Of a stretch of 14,554 nt of DNA, positions 6,687 to 14,554 are shown piece by piece. Position numbers and translations under genes: made by a program. The notes under the pieces are model-generated. The model saw only the letters and a list, made by a program, of their open reading frames with translations, was not told where the DNA came from and did not search any database. The stretch is from an uncultured Prevotella sp. (GTDB lineage: Bacteria > Bacteroidota > Bacteroidia > Bacteroidales > Bacteroidaceae): positions 1 through 14,554 of the forward strand of contig CAKPTK010000057.1 of assembly GCA_934190685.1 (NCBI GenBank), written 5' to 3'. The first letter of the stretch is position 1. Each line of letters opens with the position of its first letter.

Positions 6687-6694
6687 TATCTTTG
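6687..6694 (+). promoter_or_regulatory. Bacteroidota -7 promoter element for the susC-susD-kinase operon
   Basis: TATCTTTG is an exact TAnnTTTG match 73 bases before the first possible susC start, preceded by a T-rich stretch. No TTTG at the expected -33 position is seen, which would fit a promoter depending on an activator. Confidence 0.5.
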
Positions 6695-6767
6695 CAGAAA
6701 GTATTCTTTTCTTGCTGAATATTATTGATTTGCATACAGACGACGATTGGGACTGTGAGAAAAGACA

Positions 6768-9700
6768 ATGCATGAATATATGAGAAAGAGACAAGAAAAA
6801 TGGGTGTCTATGATAGCTGGTATTGTTTTATTTCCAACTGTCGGTATGGCACAAGTCAGCGACACGATAACCAAGTCGCTCGATGAAGTGGTAGTCCAGG
6901 TAGCATATGGCGCTGCGAAGAAATCAACAATCACAGGCGCTGTCTCCCAGATAGACAGCCGTCAGATAGCGGTGCGCCCTGTCACCTCGGTGACGGCAGC
7001 CCTGGAAGGCAACATGCCCGGTGTGATTGTCAATAGCACTTATGGCGAGCCTGGCACTGAGCCGACCATCCGCATCCGTGGATTCGGCAGTGTGAACGGC
7101 TCGAGCAATCCGTTGATTGTTGTCGACGGCATCCCATTCTCTAGCACTATCTCCGACCTCAATTCTCATGACATCGAGAGTGTCACCGTGCTCAAGGATG
7201 CCGCTTCCTGCGCCCTCTATGGCAACAGGGCGTCGAACGGCGTGATTCTCATCACCACCAAGCGGGGCAGAGAACACGGCATGCACTTCGACTTGAACAT
7301 CCGCCAGGGTTTCTACGACCGGGGTATCAGTGAATACAAACGTCTGAACGCCAACCAGTTCATGGAGACGAGTTGGCTCAATATGCGCAATTCCTATCTC
7401 GACAATGACCATACGTTGGAACAGGCCAACGCTTATACGACAGCCAACCTGATTCAGGAGCGTTTGTATTTGAACATTTATGACAAGCCCGCCGACCAAT
7501 TGTTCGACGCCAACGGAAAGTTGGTCTCCGACGCCCATATTCTTCCTGGCTACGCTGACGACTTGGATTGGTTTGACCAGTCAGTCCGCAAAGGCTACCG
7601 CCAGGAGTACAACCTCAGTGGAAGCGTGGTCACTGACAAGAGTGACAGCTACTTCTCCGTAGGCTATCTCAACGAGAACGGCTATCTGAAAAACGACGGT
7701 TTTGAGCGTCTGAACGGCCGTGCCACCATGAACTTCCGTCCGAAGACTTGGTTTTACACAGGGTTCACCTTGTCGGGCAGCCACCAAAGGGCCAATGCTG
7801 CGGAAGGCACGAACACAAACAGTCTCAGCAATCCATTCAAAATCTGCCGTCAAATCGCTCCCATCTATCCCGTCCACCGTCACAATACCGATGGCAGCTA
7901 TGTGGTGGACGCTGATGGCAACCGGCTCTACGACTCCGGTGTCTATATCGACGAAAGCGGAGGCATGGTCAACTCCCGCAACCAATTTATAGACCGCAAC
8001 ATCATAGAAGAAAGCATCTTGAACTCCAACCGCACCTTCCGGAATGTGTTGCAAGGCAACTTCTACATGACCGCCAACTTCCTCCATGATTTTTCGTTCA
8101 CCGTCACTGGCGACCTCAACACACGCAACCAGGAAAAGCGCATCTATGAAAGTGCGCAAATCGGAGACGCGGCAAGTGTCAACGGCAGAACCACCCGACA
8201 GAACTACCGTTTCAAGACCTACGAGTTCCAGCAACAGCTGAGATGGAACCATACCTTTGGCAACCACTATGTCGAAGCGTTGTTGGGACATGAAAACTAC
8301 GACTACAAATACGACTACACCTATCTTGTCAAGACCGACCAAGTGTTTGAGGGCAAGGACAATCTGTCCAACTTCAACAACATGAGTACCTCTCGCAGCC
8401 AGGAAGACAAATACCGCACGGAAGGCTATTTAGGAAGGATACGCTATGACTATGCCGGGAAATATCATCTTGAGGCGTCTTTCCGCCGCGACGGTTCGTC
8501 CCGCTTTGCCAAGGAAAGCCGTTGGGGAAACTTCTGGAGTGTCGGAGCCAACTGGAACGTGGCCAAAGAGGCTTTCATGCAACCCATCACATGGGTGAAC
8601 AGTTTGAAACTGCGCGCCGACTATGGCGAGGTGGGCAACGACGCCAGTGCCAGCCTTTATGCCTATATGGGACTTTACAGTGCGAACAAGAACGGCGGTC
8701 AAGGTGCCTACTATCTGTCACAATTGCCCAACTTGAACCTGAAATGGGAAAACTGCGGTTCGTTCGACCTCGGTGTAGAGGCGCGTCTCTTCGATCGATG
8801 GAACATCAGCATTGACTATTTCGACAAGCGCAACAAGGATTTGATATTCAATGTCTCCCTGCCATTGTCCGCCGGTGGCACCACCAACTTGGAGCCTACA
8901 TCCTCTATTCTCCGCAACATCGGCACCATCGCCAACCGCGGTTTTGAGATTGCCACCGACGTGGACATCTACCGCAACCGCGACTGGAAGGTCAACTTCG
9001 CCACCAACCTCTCCTTCATCCGCAACAAGGTGACCCAACTGCCGGAACAGGACAAGACGGGTATCGTCAACGGCATCTATCTAATCGAAGAAGGGAAGAG
9101 CCTTTACCAATACAGTCTGCCCACCTTTGTCGGCGTAGACCAAATGAACGGTATGTCGCTCTACACCCCCAACCTCACCGACGGATTCATCAAAGAAGGT
9201 GACGCCATCATCGGCAACGAGAAGGGAACAGACATCACGAATTATGCAGAAAAAATCGGCGACAAATATTATGTCCACGACATCACCTATGCTGCCAGGG
9301 AAGACCACGGGTCTGCCCTACCAACCTGCTATGGTAGTTTCACCCATTCAGTGAGCTACAAATCGTTCACCCTGTCAGCCATGTTCACTTTCTCTTTGGG
9401 TGGAAAACTCTTCGATGAAGTCTACCGCGGACTGATGTCCACCGAGGTCACTCCCTCCAACTATCATATGGACATCTTGAAATCGTGGTCTGGCGTGCCC
9501 GAAGGTATGACCGAGGACGCCCCCAACCGTATATGGGTGAACGGCATTCCCGAAGTGAACAATGTGACCTCCATCTACAACAACGCCGTGTCGTCACGAT
9601 GGCTGACCAGCGCCAACTACTTGGTGCTGAAAAATCTCTATGCCGCTTATACCTTGCCCAAAACTTGGATGCAGGCACTCGGACTGGAATCGGTGACCTT

Positions 9701-9836
9701 GAGTATGACTTGCGAGAACTTGTTCACCACCACCAAGCGCACCGGCATGAACCCACAGCAGGGATTCAACGGAACCATGTTCAACATGATGATCACTCCA
9801 AGAGTGTTCAGCGTGGGACTGAACGTGAAATTCTAA
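6768..9836 (+). CDS. SusC/RagA-family TonB-dependent outer-membrane transporter
   Basis: TonB-dependent beta-barrel that imports oligosaccharides across the outer membrane together with a SusD-type lipoprotein lid. The 1022-residue protein has a signal peptide ending at GMA-Q (residue 29), a TonB box in SLDEVVVQVAYG (37-48), then the plug domain with the SusC signatures IRIRGFGS (101-108), SNPLIVVDGIPF (113-124) and LKDAASCALYGNRASNGVILITTKRG (142-167). The long barrel ends in a terminal phenylalanine (GLNVKF), as expected for outer-membrane insertion. Unlike classical SusC, no carboxypeptidase-regulatory-like N-terminal domain (about 80 residues) lies between signal peptide and plug. The ATG at 6780 (MRKRQEKW) gives a more typical signal peptide and is an equally good start. 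Only 13 bases separate it from the susD-like gene. The substrate is not readable; context suggests pectic oligosaccharides. Confidence 0.96.
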   Translation: MHEYMRKRQEKWVSMIAGIVLFPTVGMAQVSDTITKSLDEVVVQVAYGAAKKSTITGAVSQIDSRQIAVRPVTSVTAALEGNMPGVIVNSTYGEPGTEPTIRIRGFGSVNGSSNPLIVVDGIPFSSTISDLNSHDIESVTVLKDAASCALYGNRASNGVILITTKRGREHGMHFDLNIRQGFYDRGISEYKRLNANQFMETSWLNMRNSYLDNDHTLEQANAYTTANLIQERLYLNIYDKPADQLFDANGKLVSDAHILPGYADDLDWFDQSVRKGYRQEYNLSGSVVTDKSDSYFSVGYLNENGYLKNDGFERLNGRATMNFRPKTWFYTGFTLSGSHQRANAAEGTNTNSLSNPFKICRQIAPIYPVHRHNTDGSYVVDADGNRLYDSGVYIDESGGMVNSRNQFIDRNIIEESILNSNRTFRNVLQGNFYMTANFLHDFSFTVTGDLNTRNQEKRIYESAQIGDAASVNGRTTRQNYRFKTYEFQQQLRWNHTFGNHYVEALLGHENYDYKYDYTYLVKTDQVFEGKDNLSNFNNMSTSRSQEDKYRTEGYLGRIRYDYAGKYHLEASFRRDGSSRFAKESRWGNFWSVGANWNVAKEAFMQPITWVNSLKLRADYGEVGNDASASLYAYMGLYSANKNGGQGAYYLSQLPNLNLKWENCGSFDLGVEARLFDRWNISIDYFDKRNKDLIFNVSLPLSAGGTTNLEPTSSILRNIGTIANRGFEIATDVDIYRNRDWKVNFATNLSFIRNKVTQLPEQDKTGIVNGIYLIEEGKSLYQYSLPTFVGVDQMNGMSLYTPNLTDGFIKEGDAIIGNEKGTDITNYAEKIGDKYYVHDITYAAREDHGSALPTCYGSFTHSVSYKSFTLSAMFTFSLGGKLFDEVYRGLMSTEVTPSNYHMDILKSWSGVPEGMTEDAPNRIWVNGIPEVNNVTSIYNNAVSSRWLTSANYLVLKNLYAAYTLPKTWMQALGLESVTLSMTCENLFTTTKRTGMNPQQGFNGTMFNMMITPRVFSVGLNVKF

Positions 9837-10397
9837 AAACGAAAAAGACATGAAAAATCCAATCTACTATATAGGCATCTTGGCATGCGGACTGGCGTTC
9901 TCCTCCTGCAACAGCGACTATCTGTCAGTCTCTTCCGACGCCTCGCAAACCACCGGCGTGATTTTCTCGACCACGGACAATGTAAAACTTGCCGTGAATG
10001 GTCTGGCAAAATTGATGACCCAGCAATACATGAGGACGCAACACTACAATGGCGAGGGTACCATCAAGACACTGTATGGCAACGTGCAAGGCAATGACTA
10101 TCAAAGATATTACACGGGATTCAGTGCCATCGCCAAGATGCAGCACCTGGTCAATTCGGAATCCATCTACGACTACTACCCTTGGTATTACTATTACCGA
10201 ATTATCGGCAACGCCAACACTATCATCATGGAAGTGGGCAACGCATCGGGCAGCACGTCGAACAAGAAATTTCTCAAGGCACAGGCACTCACCTATCGAG
10301 CCTACTGCTACTCCATGCTGGTGCAGCTCTATGGCAAGCGGTGGTGTGACAGCAACGGCGGACAGACTAGTGGCGTGGTGTTGCGAATAGACGAGTC

Positions 10398-10401
10398 AAA
10401 G
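10398..10401 (+). other. Frameshift site in the susD-like gene
   Basis: The upstream frame reads GAG TCA AAG GTG; the conserved continuation (GDLPLSTLGKCYEQ) is in the -1 frame, starting GGT at 10401. Adding one A to the AAA run at 10398-10400 restores a single frame. No canonical slippery heptamer is present. Confidence 0.8.
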
Positions 10402-10676
10402 GTGACCTTCCGTTGTCTACACTCGGCAAATGCTATGAGCAGATATATGCGGATTTAGACAACGCCATCCACCTTTTCTCTGAATCGGGATGCGACCGCG
10501 GAAAGGGCATCAACTATCTGCCCAACCTCAATGCCGCCTACGCTGTCTATGCCCGGGCAGCCATCAACCGCGAAGACTGGCAGACAGCCGCCCACTATGC
10601 CCAGTTGGCAAGACAGGGTTATCCGCTGATGACCAACGAGGAATATATGTCAGGGTTCAACACCGCCAACCAGGAA

Positions 10677-10679
10677 TGA
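10677..10679 (+). other. In-frame TGA in the susD-like gene, probably a former TGG (Trp)
   Basis: The same frame is open on both sides: ...GFNTANQE, TGA, IWSVYSDESESLEFFQFF... SusD proteins usually have an aromatic or hydrophobic residue in this E-x-I-W segment, so a single G-to-A change from TGG explains it. TGA also ends the AraC-family gene at 2476-2478, so recoding as Trp is not supported. Confidence 0.8.
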
Positions 10680-11424
10680 ATATGGAGTGTCTACAGTGAT
10701 GAATCCGAGTCACTTGAATTTTTCCAATTCTTTGCCTACGAGGGTTCCAACTCCAAATCAACAATGTGTGTCAGCAGACCCGCCGCTATCAGCAAAGAGC
10801 TGTATGAGCAAATACCAGAGACAGACATACGCCGCGGTTTGTTCCTCGATCCAGGAGCAGATGCATACAACACCGCCACAGGAGCTGCGGGCACGGCATT
10901 GACAGCCAAGGCAAGACAAGCGTTCGATTCAAGACTCTACCCCACGTCGAAAATTTTCGCTTATATGCAATTCAAAAATATGGCTAAAGCCCAACCGGGT
11001 GTGGGACAAATCAACCTGTTCCGCTCATCGGAGATGTATCTGATTCAGGCGGAAGCCGACTGCCATATCAAAGGCAAAGAAAGCGAGGCGAGACAACTGT
11101 TGGTCGAACTGAACCGCACCTCGGGAAGAAATCCGGAATACACCTGCGACAAGACAGGAGCCGACCTGCTCAACGAGGTGCGCCTCTATAACCGTATAGA
11201 ACTGTGGGGCGAGGGTCACGACTGGTTTAACTACAAACGTTGGCGGCTGCCCATCGTGCGAAATACTGCCGCACAAGGCGGAAACATCTTGACGGCCTTT
11301 GCCGGCACCATCCAACCCGACGATTACGAAGGATGGACTTGGGTGATTCCACAAAAAGAGACCGCCTATAATTCCGACATTCTCGGCACAGAATAGAGAA
11401 ATAGCCGTTTCTAACCCATCAAGA

Positions 11425-13587
11425 ATGAATATAAAAAAACATTATATAACGTATAAACGAATTTTGCTTGTTGCCACCGTATTCTTTTCGGCGACAGCCA
11501 ACCTCTGTGCGCAAAACAATCCCTATAAGATTCGCGACGACCTCTACCGCATCTACACCAAAGCGTATGAGACCCGACGGACGGCCAAGGGATTGCAATT
11601 GGCGGACAGTCTGTATCACCAGGCGCAAGTGGCTAAGGACAAGAAGGCACAGTGCTTAGCACTGACCATCCCCTTCCTCTATCATTTCTTCCGCAGTGAC
11701 CGAGCCGCCCTTGAGAAAGCAGGAAAGGTCTTGGAAGACAAGGCCTTGCAGACGGGCTATATACAATACTACTATTTCGTGATGAGCAACAAGGTCACTT
11801 GGCTGCTGAACAACGACCATATGTCAGAAGCTCTCGACTACATCAAGAACAAGCAGAAGTTTGCTGAAGCCCACCACCATGACTACGGCATCTATACTGG
11901 CTACCGCAGCCTTGGCTATACACAGTATGCCCGAGGAGACTATGCACAAGCCGTCGAAAGTTTCAAGAAAGCCCTGGATTTCGGCACCACTTACCTACCC
12001 GACCAGGACATGGCACAAAACTACCGCGGTATGTCTGACTGCTACCGAATGCTCGAAGAATATGAGTTGGCACTCAACTGCGTGGAAAAAGGATTGGCCA
12101 TCAGCAAGTCGCAGCAATCACGCGCCTTCCTGCAGCAAAACAAGTGCTATGCCCTGTTCATGCTCGGCAGAGACAAAGAGTTTCTCGAGAACTACACTTT
12201 GGCAGAGAAATGGAACGGTCTACCAGGCGGTACAAACCTGAATGTCATACAGGAATTGCGCATCTTCAAGAAGTTGGCGGAGAAAAACTTTGACTCCGCC
12301 TTGAGAGACATCAAGAAGATTCCCTTGTCAGGCAACCGCCTGCGCCTCTATACCATTTACTACACTCGTCAAGGTGACTTCCAAAAGGCGTTGTTTTACT
12401 ATCGTCAATCCATCATGAGCCGCAACGTTCAAGCCGCCAAGGTGACAAGGGAAGACCTGACCAACATGAGTGCGAAATACAACAATCAGGAACTGGAGAT
12501 GGAGAAGCAACAGGCTGTGTTCCAAAAGACCCGACTGCAACTGGCCAACACCCAGCTCACCTTGGAGAACTCGTCACTCGAGCTCAACAAATCCAAAGCA
12601 GCAGAACACCTTGCCAAGTTAAACGCCGACAACTACCTGCTCTCACTCAACAACAAGAATCTCGAGACCAAGCAGTTGCGCAATGCCATTGCTGCCCAAA
12701 AGGCACGCCGCGAGGCTAAAGAAAAAGAGATGGCTGCCAACAACAAGATTCTGCTCATCCTATTGAGCGTGGCTGCCGTGATACTGATACTCATTGCCCT
12801 CTATCTCTACTATAGCCATCGGATGTCAAGAAAATTGAAGACACTCAACCAGCATCTCCGCAAGGCGGTGACAGACCTGTCCATCGCCAAGGAGAAAGCG
12901 CAACAGTCCGACCGCATGAAGACCATGTTCATCCAAAACATGAGCCACGAGATACGCACGCCGCTCAATGCCATTGTAGGCTTCACCCAGGTGCTGATAG
13001 AAATGGGGGACGCATTAGGCGAGAACGAAAAGAAAGAGATGTGCCAGACCATCACAGACAACTCGGAGCTGCTGAGCACGCTCATCAACGATATCCTCGA
13101 CATGACCTCGCTTGAGAGCGGCAAATATGTGATGAAATATGAACAAGCCAATGTCAACGTGCTCTGCGAGCAAGCCATCAAAACGGTGACCCACCGCTGC
13201 GCACCGGGAGTGGAGCTGAGATACCACGGCGACATCGACCACGACATGACCATCGAGACCGACGCCACCCGTGTGAAACAAGTACTCATCAACCTGCTCA
13301 CCAATGCGGAAAAGAATACCACGAAAGGGTCCATCACGTTGACATGCAACGACACTGAACACCCAGGCTACCTCACCTTCAGCGTCACCGATACGGGCAT
13401 CGGCATCCCGAAGGACAAGATTAAAGAAATTTTCGAACGGTTCAAGAAGCTCGACAAATACAAACAAGGCACAGGACTCGGTCTCAACATCTGTCGCATG
13501 ATTGCCGAGAAACTGGGTGGCGACATCTATGTGGACGAACGCTACAAACACGGCGCAAGATTTGTCTTCACCATCAAACTTCCATAG
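11425..13587 (+). CDS. TPR-type membrane sensor histidine kinase
   Basis: Sensor kinase of 720 residues with no receiver or DNA-binding domain. It has a signal peptide (1-29, ending NLCAQ) and a helical periplasmic sensor region of TPR-like repeats (about 35-335; the clearest unit is GYTQYARGDYAQAVESFKKALDFG at 164-187). A long coiled coil follows (about 355-438), then one membrane helix (442-463), a HisKA domain with phospho-acceptor His508 in NMSHEIRTPLN, and an ATPase domain with N-box LINLLTNAEKN (621-631), G1 box DTGIGIP (656-662) and G2 box GTGLGLNIC (682-690). All key residues are intact, so it should autophosphorylate. It begins 28 bases after the susD-like gene, so it is probably cotranscribed and might sense the same carbohydrate. 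Its response regulator must lie elsewhere. Polysaccharide loci more often use hybrid two-component sensors or ECF sigma/anti-sigma pairs, so this placement is somewhat unusual. Confidence 0.93.
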   Translation: MNIKKHYITYKRILLVATVFFSATANLCAQNNPYKIRDDLYRIYTKAYETRRTAKGLQLADSLYHQAQVAKDKKAQCLALTIPFLYHFFRSDRAALEKAGKVLEDKALQTGYIQYYYFVMSNKVTWLLNNDHMSEALDYIKNKQKFAEAHHHDYGIYTGYRSLGYTQYARGDYAQAVESFKKALDFGTTYLPDQDMAQNYRGMSDCYRMLEEYELALNCVEKGLAISKSQQSRAFLQQNKCYALFMLGRDKEFLENYTLAEKWNGLPGGTNLNVIQELRIFKKLAEKNFDSALRDIKKIPLSGNRLRLYTIYYTRQGDFQKALFYYRQSIMSRNVQAAKVTREDLTNMSAKYNNQELEMEKQQAVFQKTRLQLANTQLTLENSSLELNKSKAAEHLAKLNADNYLLSLNNKNLETKQLRNAIAAQKARREAKEKEMAANNKILLILLSVAAVILILIALYLYYSHRMSRKLKTLNQHLRKAVTDLSIAKEKAQQSDRMKTMFIQNMSHEIRTPLNAIVGFTQVLIEMGDALGENEKKEMCQTITDNSELLSTLINDILDMTSLESGKYVMKYEQANVNVLCEQAIKTVTHRCAPGVELRYHGDIDHDMTIETDATRVKQVLINLLTNAEKNTTKGSITLTCNDTEHPGYLTFSVTDTGIGIPKDKIKEIFERFKKLDKYKQGTGLGLNICRMIAEKLGGDIYVDERYKHGARFVFTIKLP

Positions 13588-13625
13588 CCCTCTCCGAAGA
13601 ATAATCTCACCAAGAAGAAATAAAG

Positions 13626-13666
13626 AATCCCCGAATCCTCCACATCATACAGAAGGTTCGGGGATT
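13626..13666. terminator. Hairpin between convergent genes, possible bidirectional terminator
   Basis: AATCCCCGAA (13626-13635) and TTCGGGGATT (13657-13666) form a perfect 10-bp stem with a 21-base loop, in the 102-base gap between the kinase and the esterase gene. No strong T-run follows on the plus strand; on the minus strand the next bases are T-rich (CTTTATTTCTTCTT), so it may work better for the esterase gene. Confidence 0.65.
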
Positions 13667-13689
13667 GTTATGAATAATGAGAATAAGTG

Positions 13690-14554
13690 TTATTTCAGAT
13701 ATTTTGCCAAAGGACTCTTGATTTGCTTCAAGCCCTTAGCCACGCTCTTGGCGTTCAATTTTGCGCCGAGGAGTGAGGTATGGGTGTGGTCATGGTTGTA
13801 GTAGGCCTTGGCCTTCTGCTGACCTTTCTTGTCCAAAGCATCGGCGGTGATGTTGTGGACATCCACAAACTCCACACCGGTCTCCTTCACCACTTGGCGA
13901 TACCATTTGCCATAGGTGTCGTTGCGGCGCTCAATCTTGCCCTTGGGCCACTCGTTGCGTGGAGTAAGCGACACAAGAATAGGAGTAGCACCCTTCTCTC
14001 GCACAGCCTGGATAAACTTTTTCAGATACCAACCGAAAGAATAGACTACCTCATAGATGCCTGATCCTTCCAACTTGTACACATGGCAAGTGTCATCGGC
14101 ACAAGCGATGGTGCCGCGTTTTTTCTGATTCTCGATAGGCCCGATATCGTTGTGGCCAAACTGAATGAGCACATAGTCACCGGGCTTCAGGCTGTTGTAG
14201 ACCTGGTCCCAACGGCCCTCGTTCAAATAAGTACGCGTACTGCGGCCTGCCTTGGCACAGTTGACACAAATCACTTTTTTCTGGTCAAACACCGTATAGG
14301 CTTGAGAACCCCATCCCCACATACCGTCAGGATCTTTGTCAGTATTCTTCACCGTGCTGTCGCCAGTAATGAAGACCACAGGCTTCCCTTTCTCGCGTTT
14401 CACCTCTACCGTATCAGGAATCACGTTGACCATCATCGCCTGAAGCGGAGCCAACTGGGAATCTTTGCTTTCATAGATGCCCTCGGCAGCCGAGCGGGCG
14501 TTCATCATCGCACCAAAGCGACTGGTGTGGATATGATCGGTGAAGAAATGATAG
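13690..14554 (-). CDS. Rhamnogalacturonan acetylesterase (CE12, SGNH hydrolase), 5' end beyond the window
   Basis: Serine esterase of the SGNH fold that removes O-acetyl groups from rhamnogalacturonan-I so that lyases and hydrolases can attack the backbone. The frame is open from the right window edge to the stop at 13690 (287 residues visible). One complete catalytic domain is seen: the FITGDSTVKN block with Ser (codon near 14356-14358), GRSTRTYLNEGRW, FGHND, and the DHTH pair with catalytic Asp and His near the end, as in CE12. Upstream of Met 14508 the frame continues with YHFFTDHIHTSRFGAMMNARSAAEGI, which resembles this domain's own C-terminal block (DHTHTSLLGAKLNAKSVAKGL; 12 of 21 identical over the shared part). 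So an earlier esterase domain probably precedes it, and the ATG at 14508 is internal, not the start. It is convergent with the kinase gene. Confidence 0.9.
   Translation of the reverse strand, partial: YHFFTDHIHTSRFGAMMNARSAAEGIYESKDSQLAPLQAMMVNVIPDTVEVKREKGKPVVFITGDSTVKNTDKDPDGMWGWGSQAYTVFDQKKVICVNCAKAGRSTRTYLNEGRWDQVYNSLKPGDYVLIQFGHNDIGPIENQKKRGTIACADDTCHVYKLEGSGIYEVVYSFGWYLKKFIQAVREKGATPILVSLTPRNEWPKGKIERRNDTYGKWYRQVVKETGVEFVDVHNITADALDKKGQQKAKAYYNHDHTHTSLLGAKLNAKSVAKGLKQIKSPLAKYLK

Larger units (their letters stand above)
6454..6767. other. Divergent intergenic promoter region between GH35 and the susC-like gene
   Basis: About 314 AT-rich bases without a gene. It carries Bacteroidota promoter motifs facing both ways: 6459-6500 toward GH35 and 6687-6694 toward the susC-like gene. 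I found no long repeat or convincing operator in it. Confidence 0.75.
9850..11396 (+). pseudogene. SusD/RagB-family lipoprotein, disrupted by a frameshift and an in-frame stop
   Basis: SusD proteins are surface lipoproteins that cap the SusC barrel and bind the glycan. The N-terminus MKNPIYYIGILACGLAFSSC is a lipoprotein signal with Cys20 as the acylated residue. Similarity then continues through three open segments. Segment one (9850-10458) is in frame up to VVLRIDESK; it then needs a -1 shift near 10398-10401 to read GDLPLSTLGKCYEQIYADLDNAIHLF. Segment two ends at TGA 10677-10679, where the family sequence would continue NQE-W-IWSVYSDES, and the third part continues in the same frame to 11396. 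With both lesions repaired the protein would be 515 residues, normal for SusD, with typical C-terminal motifs such as LIQAEADCHIKG, RIELWGEGHDWFNYKRW and WVIPQKETAYN. As written, only a truncated lipoprotein of 202 residues can be made. Sequencing or assembly error is a real alternative to true decay, because the intact susC and kinase flank it closely. Confidence 0.9.

Noticed and set aside
7581..8342. 253-codon minus-strand open frame inside the susC-like gene
   Set aside because: Antisense shadow of the SusC barrel coding sequence.
10390..10460. Programmed -1 ribosomal frameshift in the susD-like gene
   Set aside because: No X-XXY-YYZ slippery heptamer or obvious downstream structure is present, and an in-frame stop further on would still prevent the full protein.
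10677..10679. TGA read as tryptophan or selenocysteine
   Set aside because: TGA ends the AraC-family gene in the same window, other genes use TGG for Trp, and SusD proteins are not selenoproteins.
13690..14508. Esterase gene starting at the ATG at 14506-14508
   Set aside because: The frame stays open to the window edge and the residues before this ATG match the C-terminal block of a CE12 domain, so this Met is internal.

Overview
The window looks like chromosome of a Bacteroidota bacterium, most likely Prevotella/Segatella-like (order Bacteroidales). Four things point there: a SusC/SusD outer-membrane pair; repeated matches to the Bacteroidota -7 promoter element TAnnTTTG upstream of genes; no clear Shine-Dalgarno sequences; and a purH-mreB neighbourhood of the kind known in Bacteroidales. 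The genus is inferred from gene style, not from a marker gene.

Layout. (1) 1-1383, minus strand: mreB (runs off the left edge), preceded by a short purH-like gene that carries only the IMP cyclohydrolase domain. (2) 1597-3399, plus strand: an AraC-family regulator with an N-terminal sugar-sensing-type domain, then rhaD (rhamnulose-1-phosphate aldolase), closed by a strong intrinsic terminator at 3427-3465. (3) 3466-4125: a non-coding convergent spacer dominated by two 110-bp inverted repeats (104/110 identical) about 0.3 kb apart. (4) 4126-6453, minus strand: a secreted GH35 beta-galactosidase. (5) 6454-6767: a divergent promoter region. (6) 6768-13587, plus strand: a tightly spaced run of susC-like gene, susD-like gene (broken by a -1 frameshift and an in-frame TGA) and a TPR-type sensor histidine kinase. 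(7) 13690-14554, minus strand: the C-terminal part of a rhamnogalacturonan acetylesterase (CE12/SGNH) that runs off the right edge and appears to contain two tandem esterase domains.

Functionally, regions 2-7 fit breakdown of pectic rhamnogalacturonan-I and its galactan side chains. CE12 removes acetyl groups, GH35 releases galactose, the SusC/D pair would import oligosaccharides, the histidine kinase is a candidate sensor, and RhaD finishes cytoplasmic rhamnose catabolism. The common substrate is inferred from gene families and adjacency and is not shown by the sequence. The points most worth a second look are the inverted-repeat element, the doubly disrupted susD, the single-domain PurH, the histidine kinase placed directly behind susCD, and the tandem CE12. 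I saw no tRNA, rRNA, CRISPR array or transposase gene.
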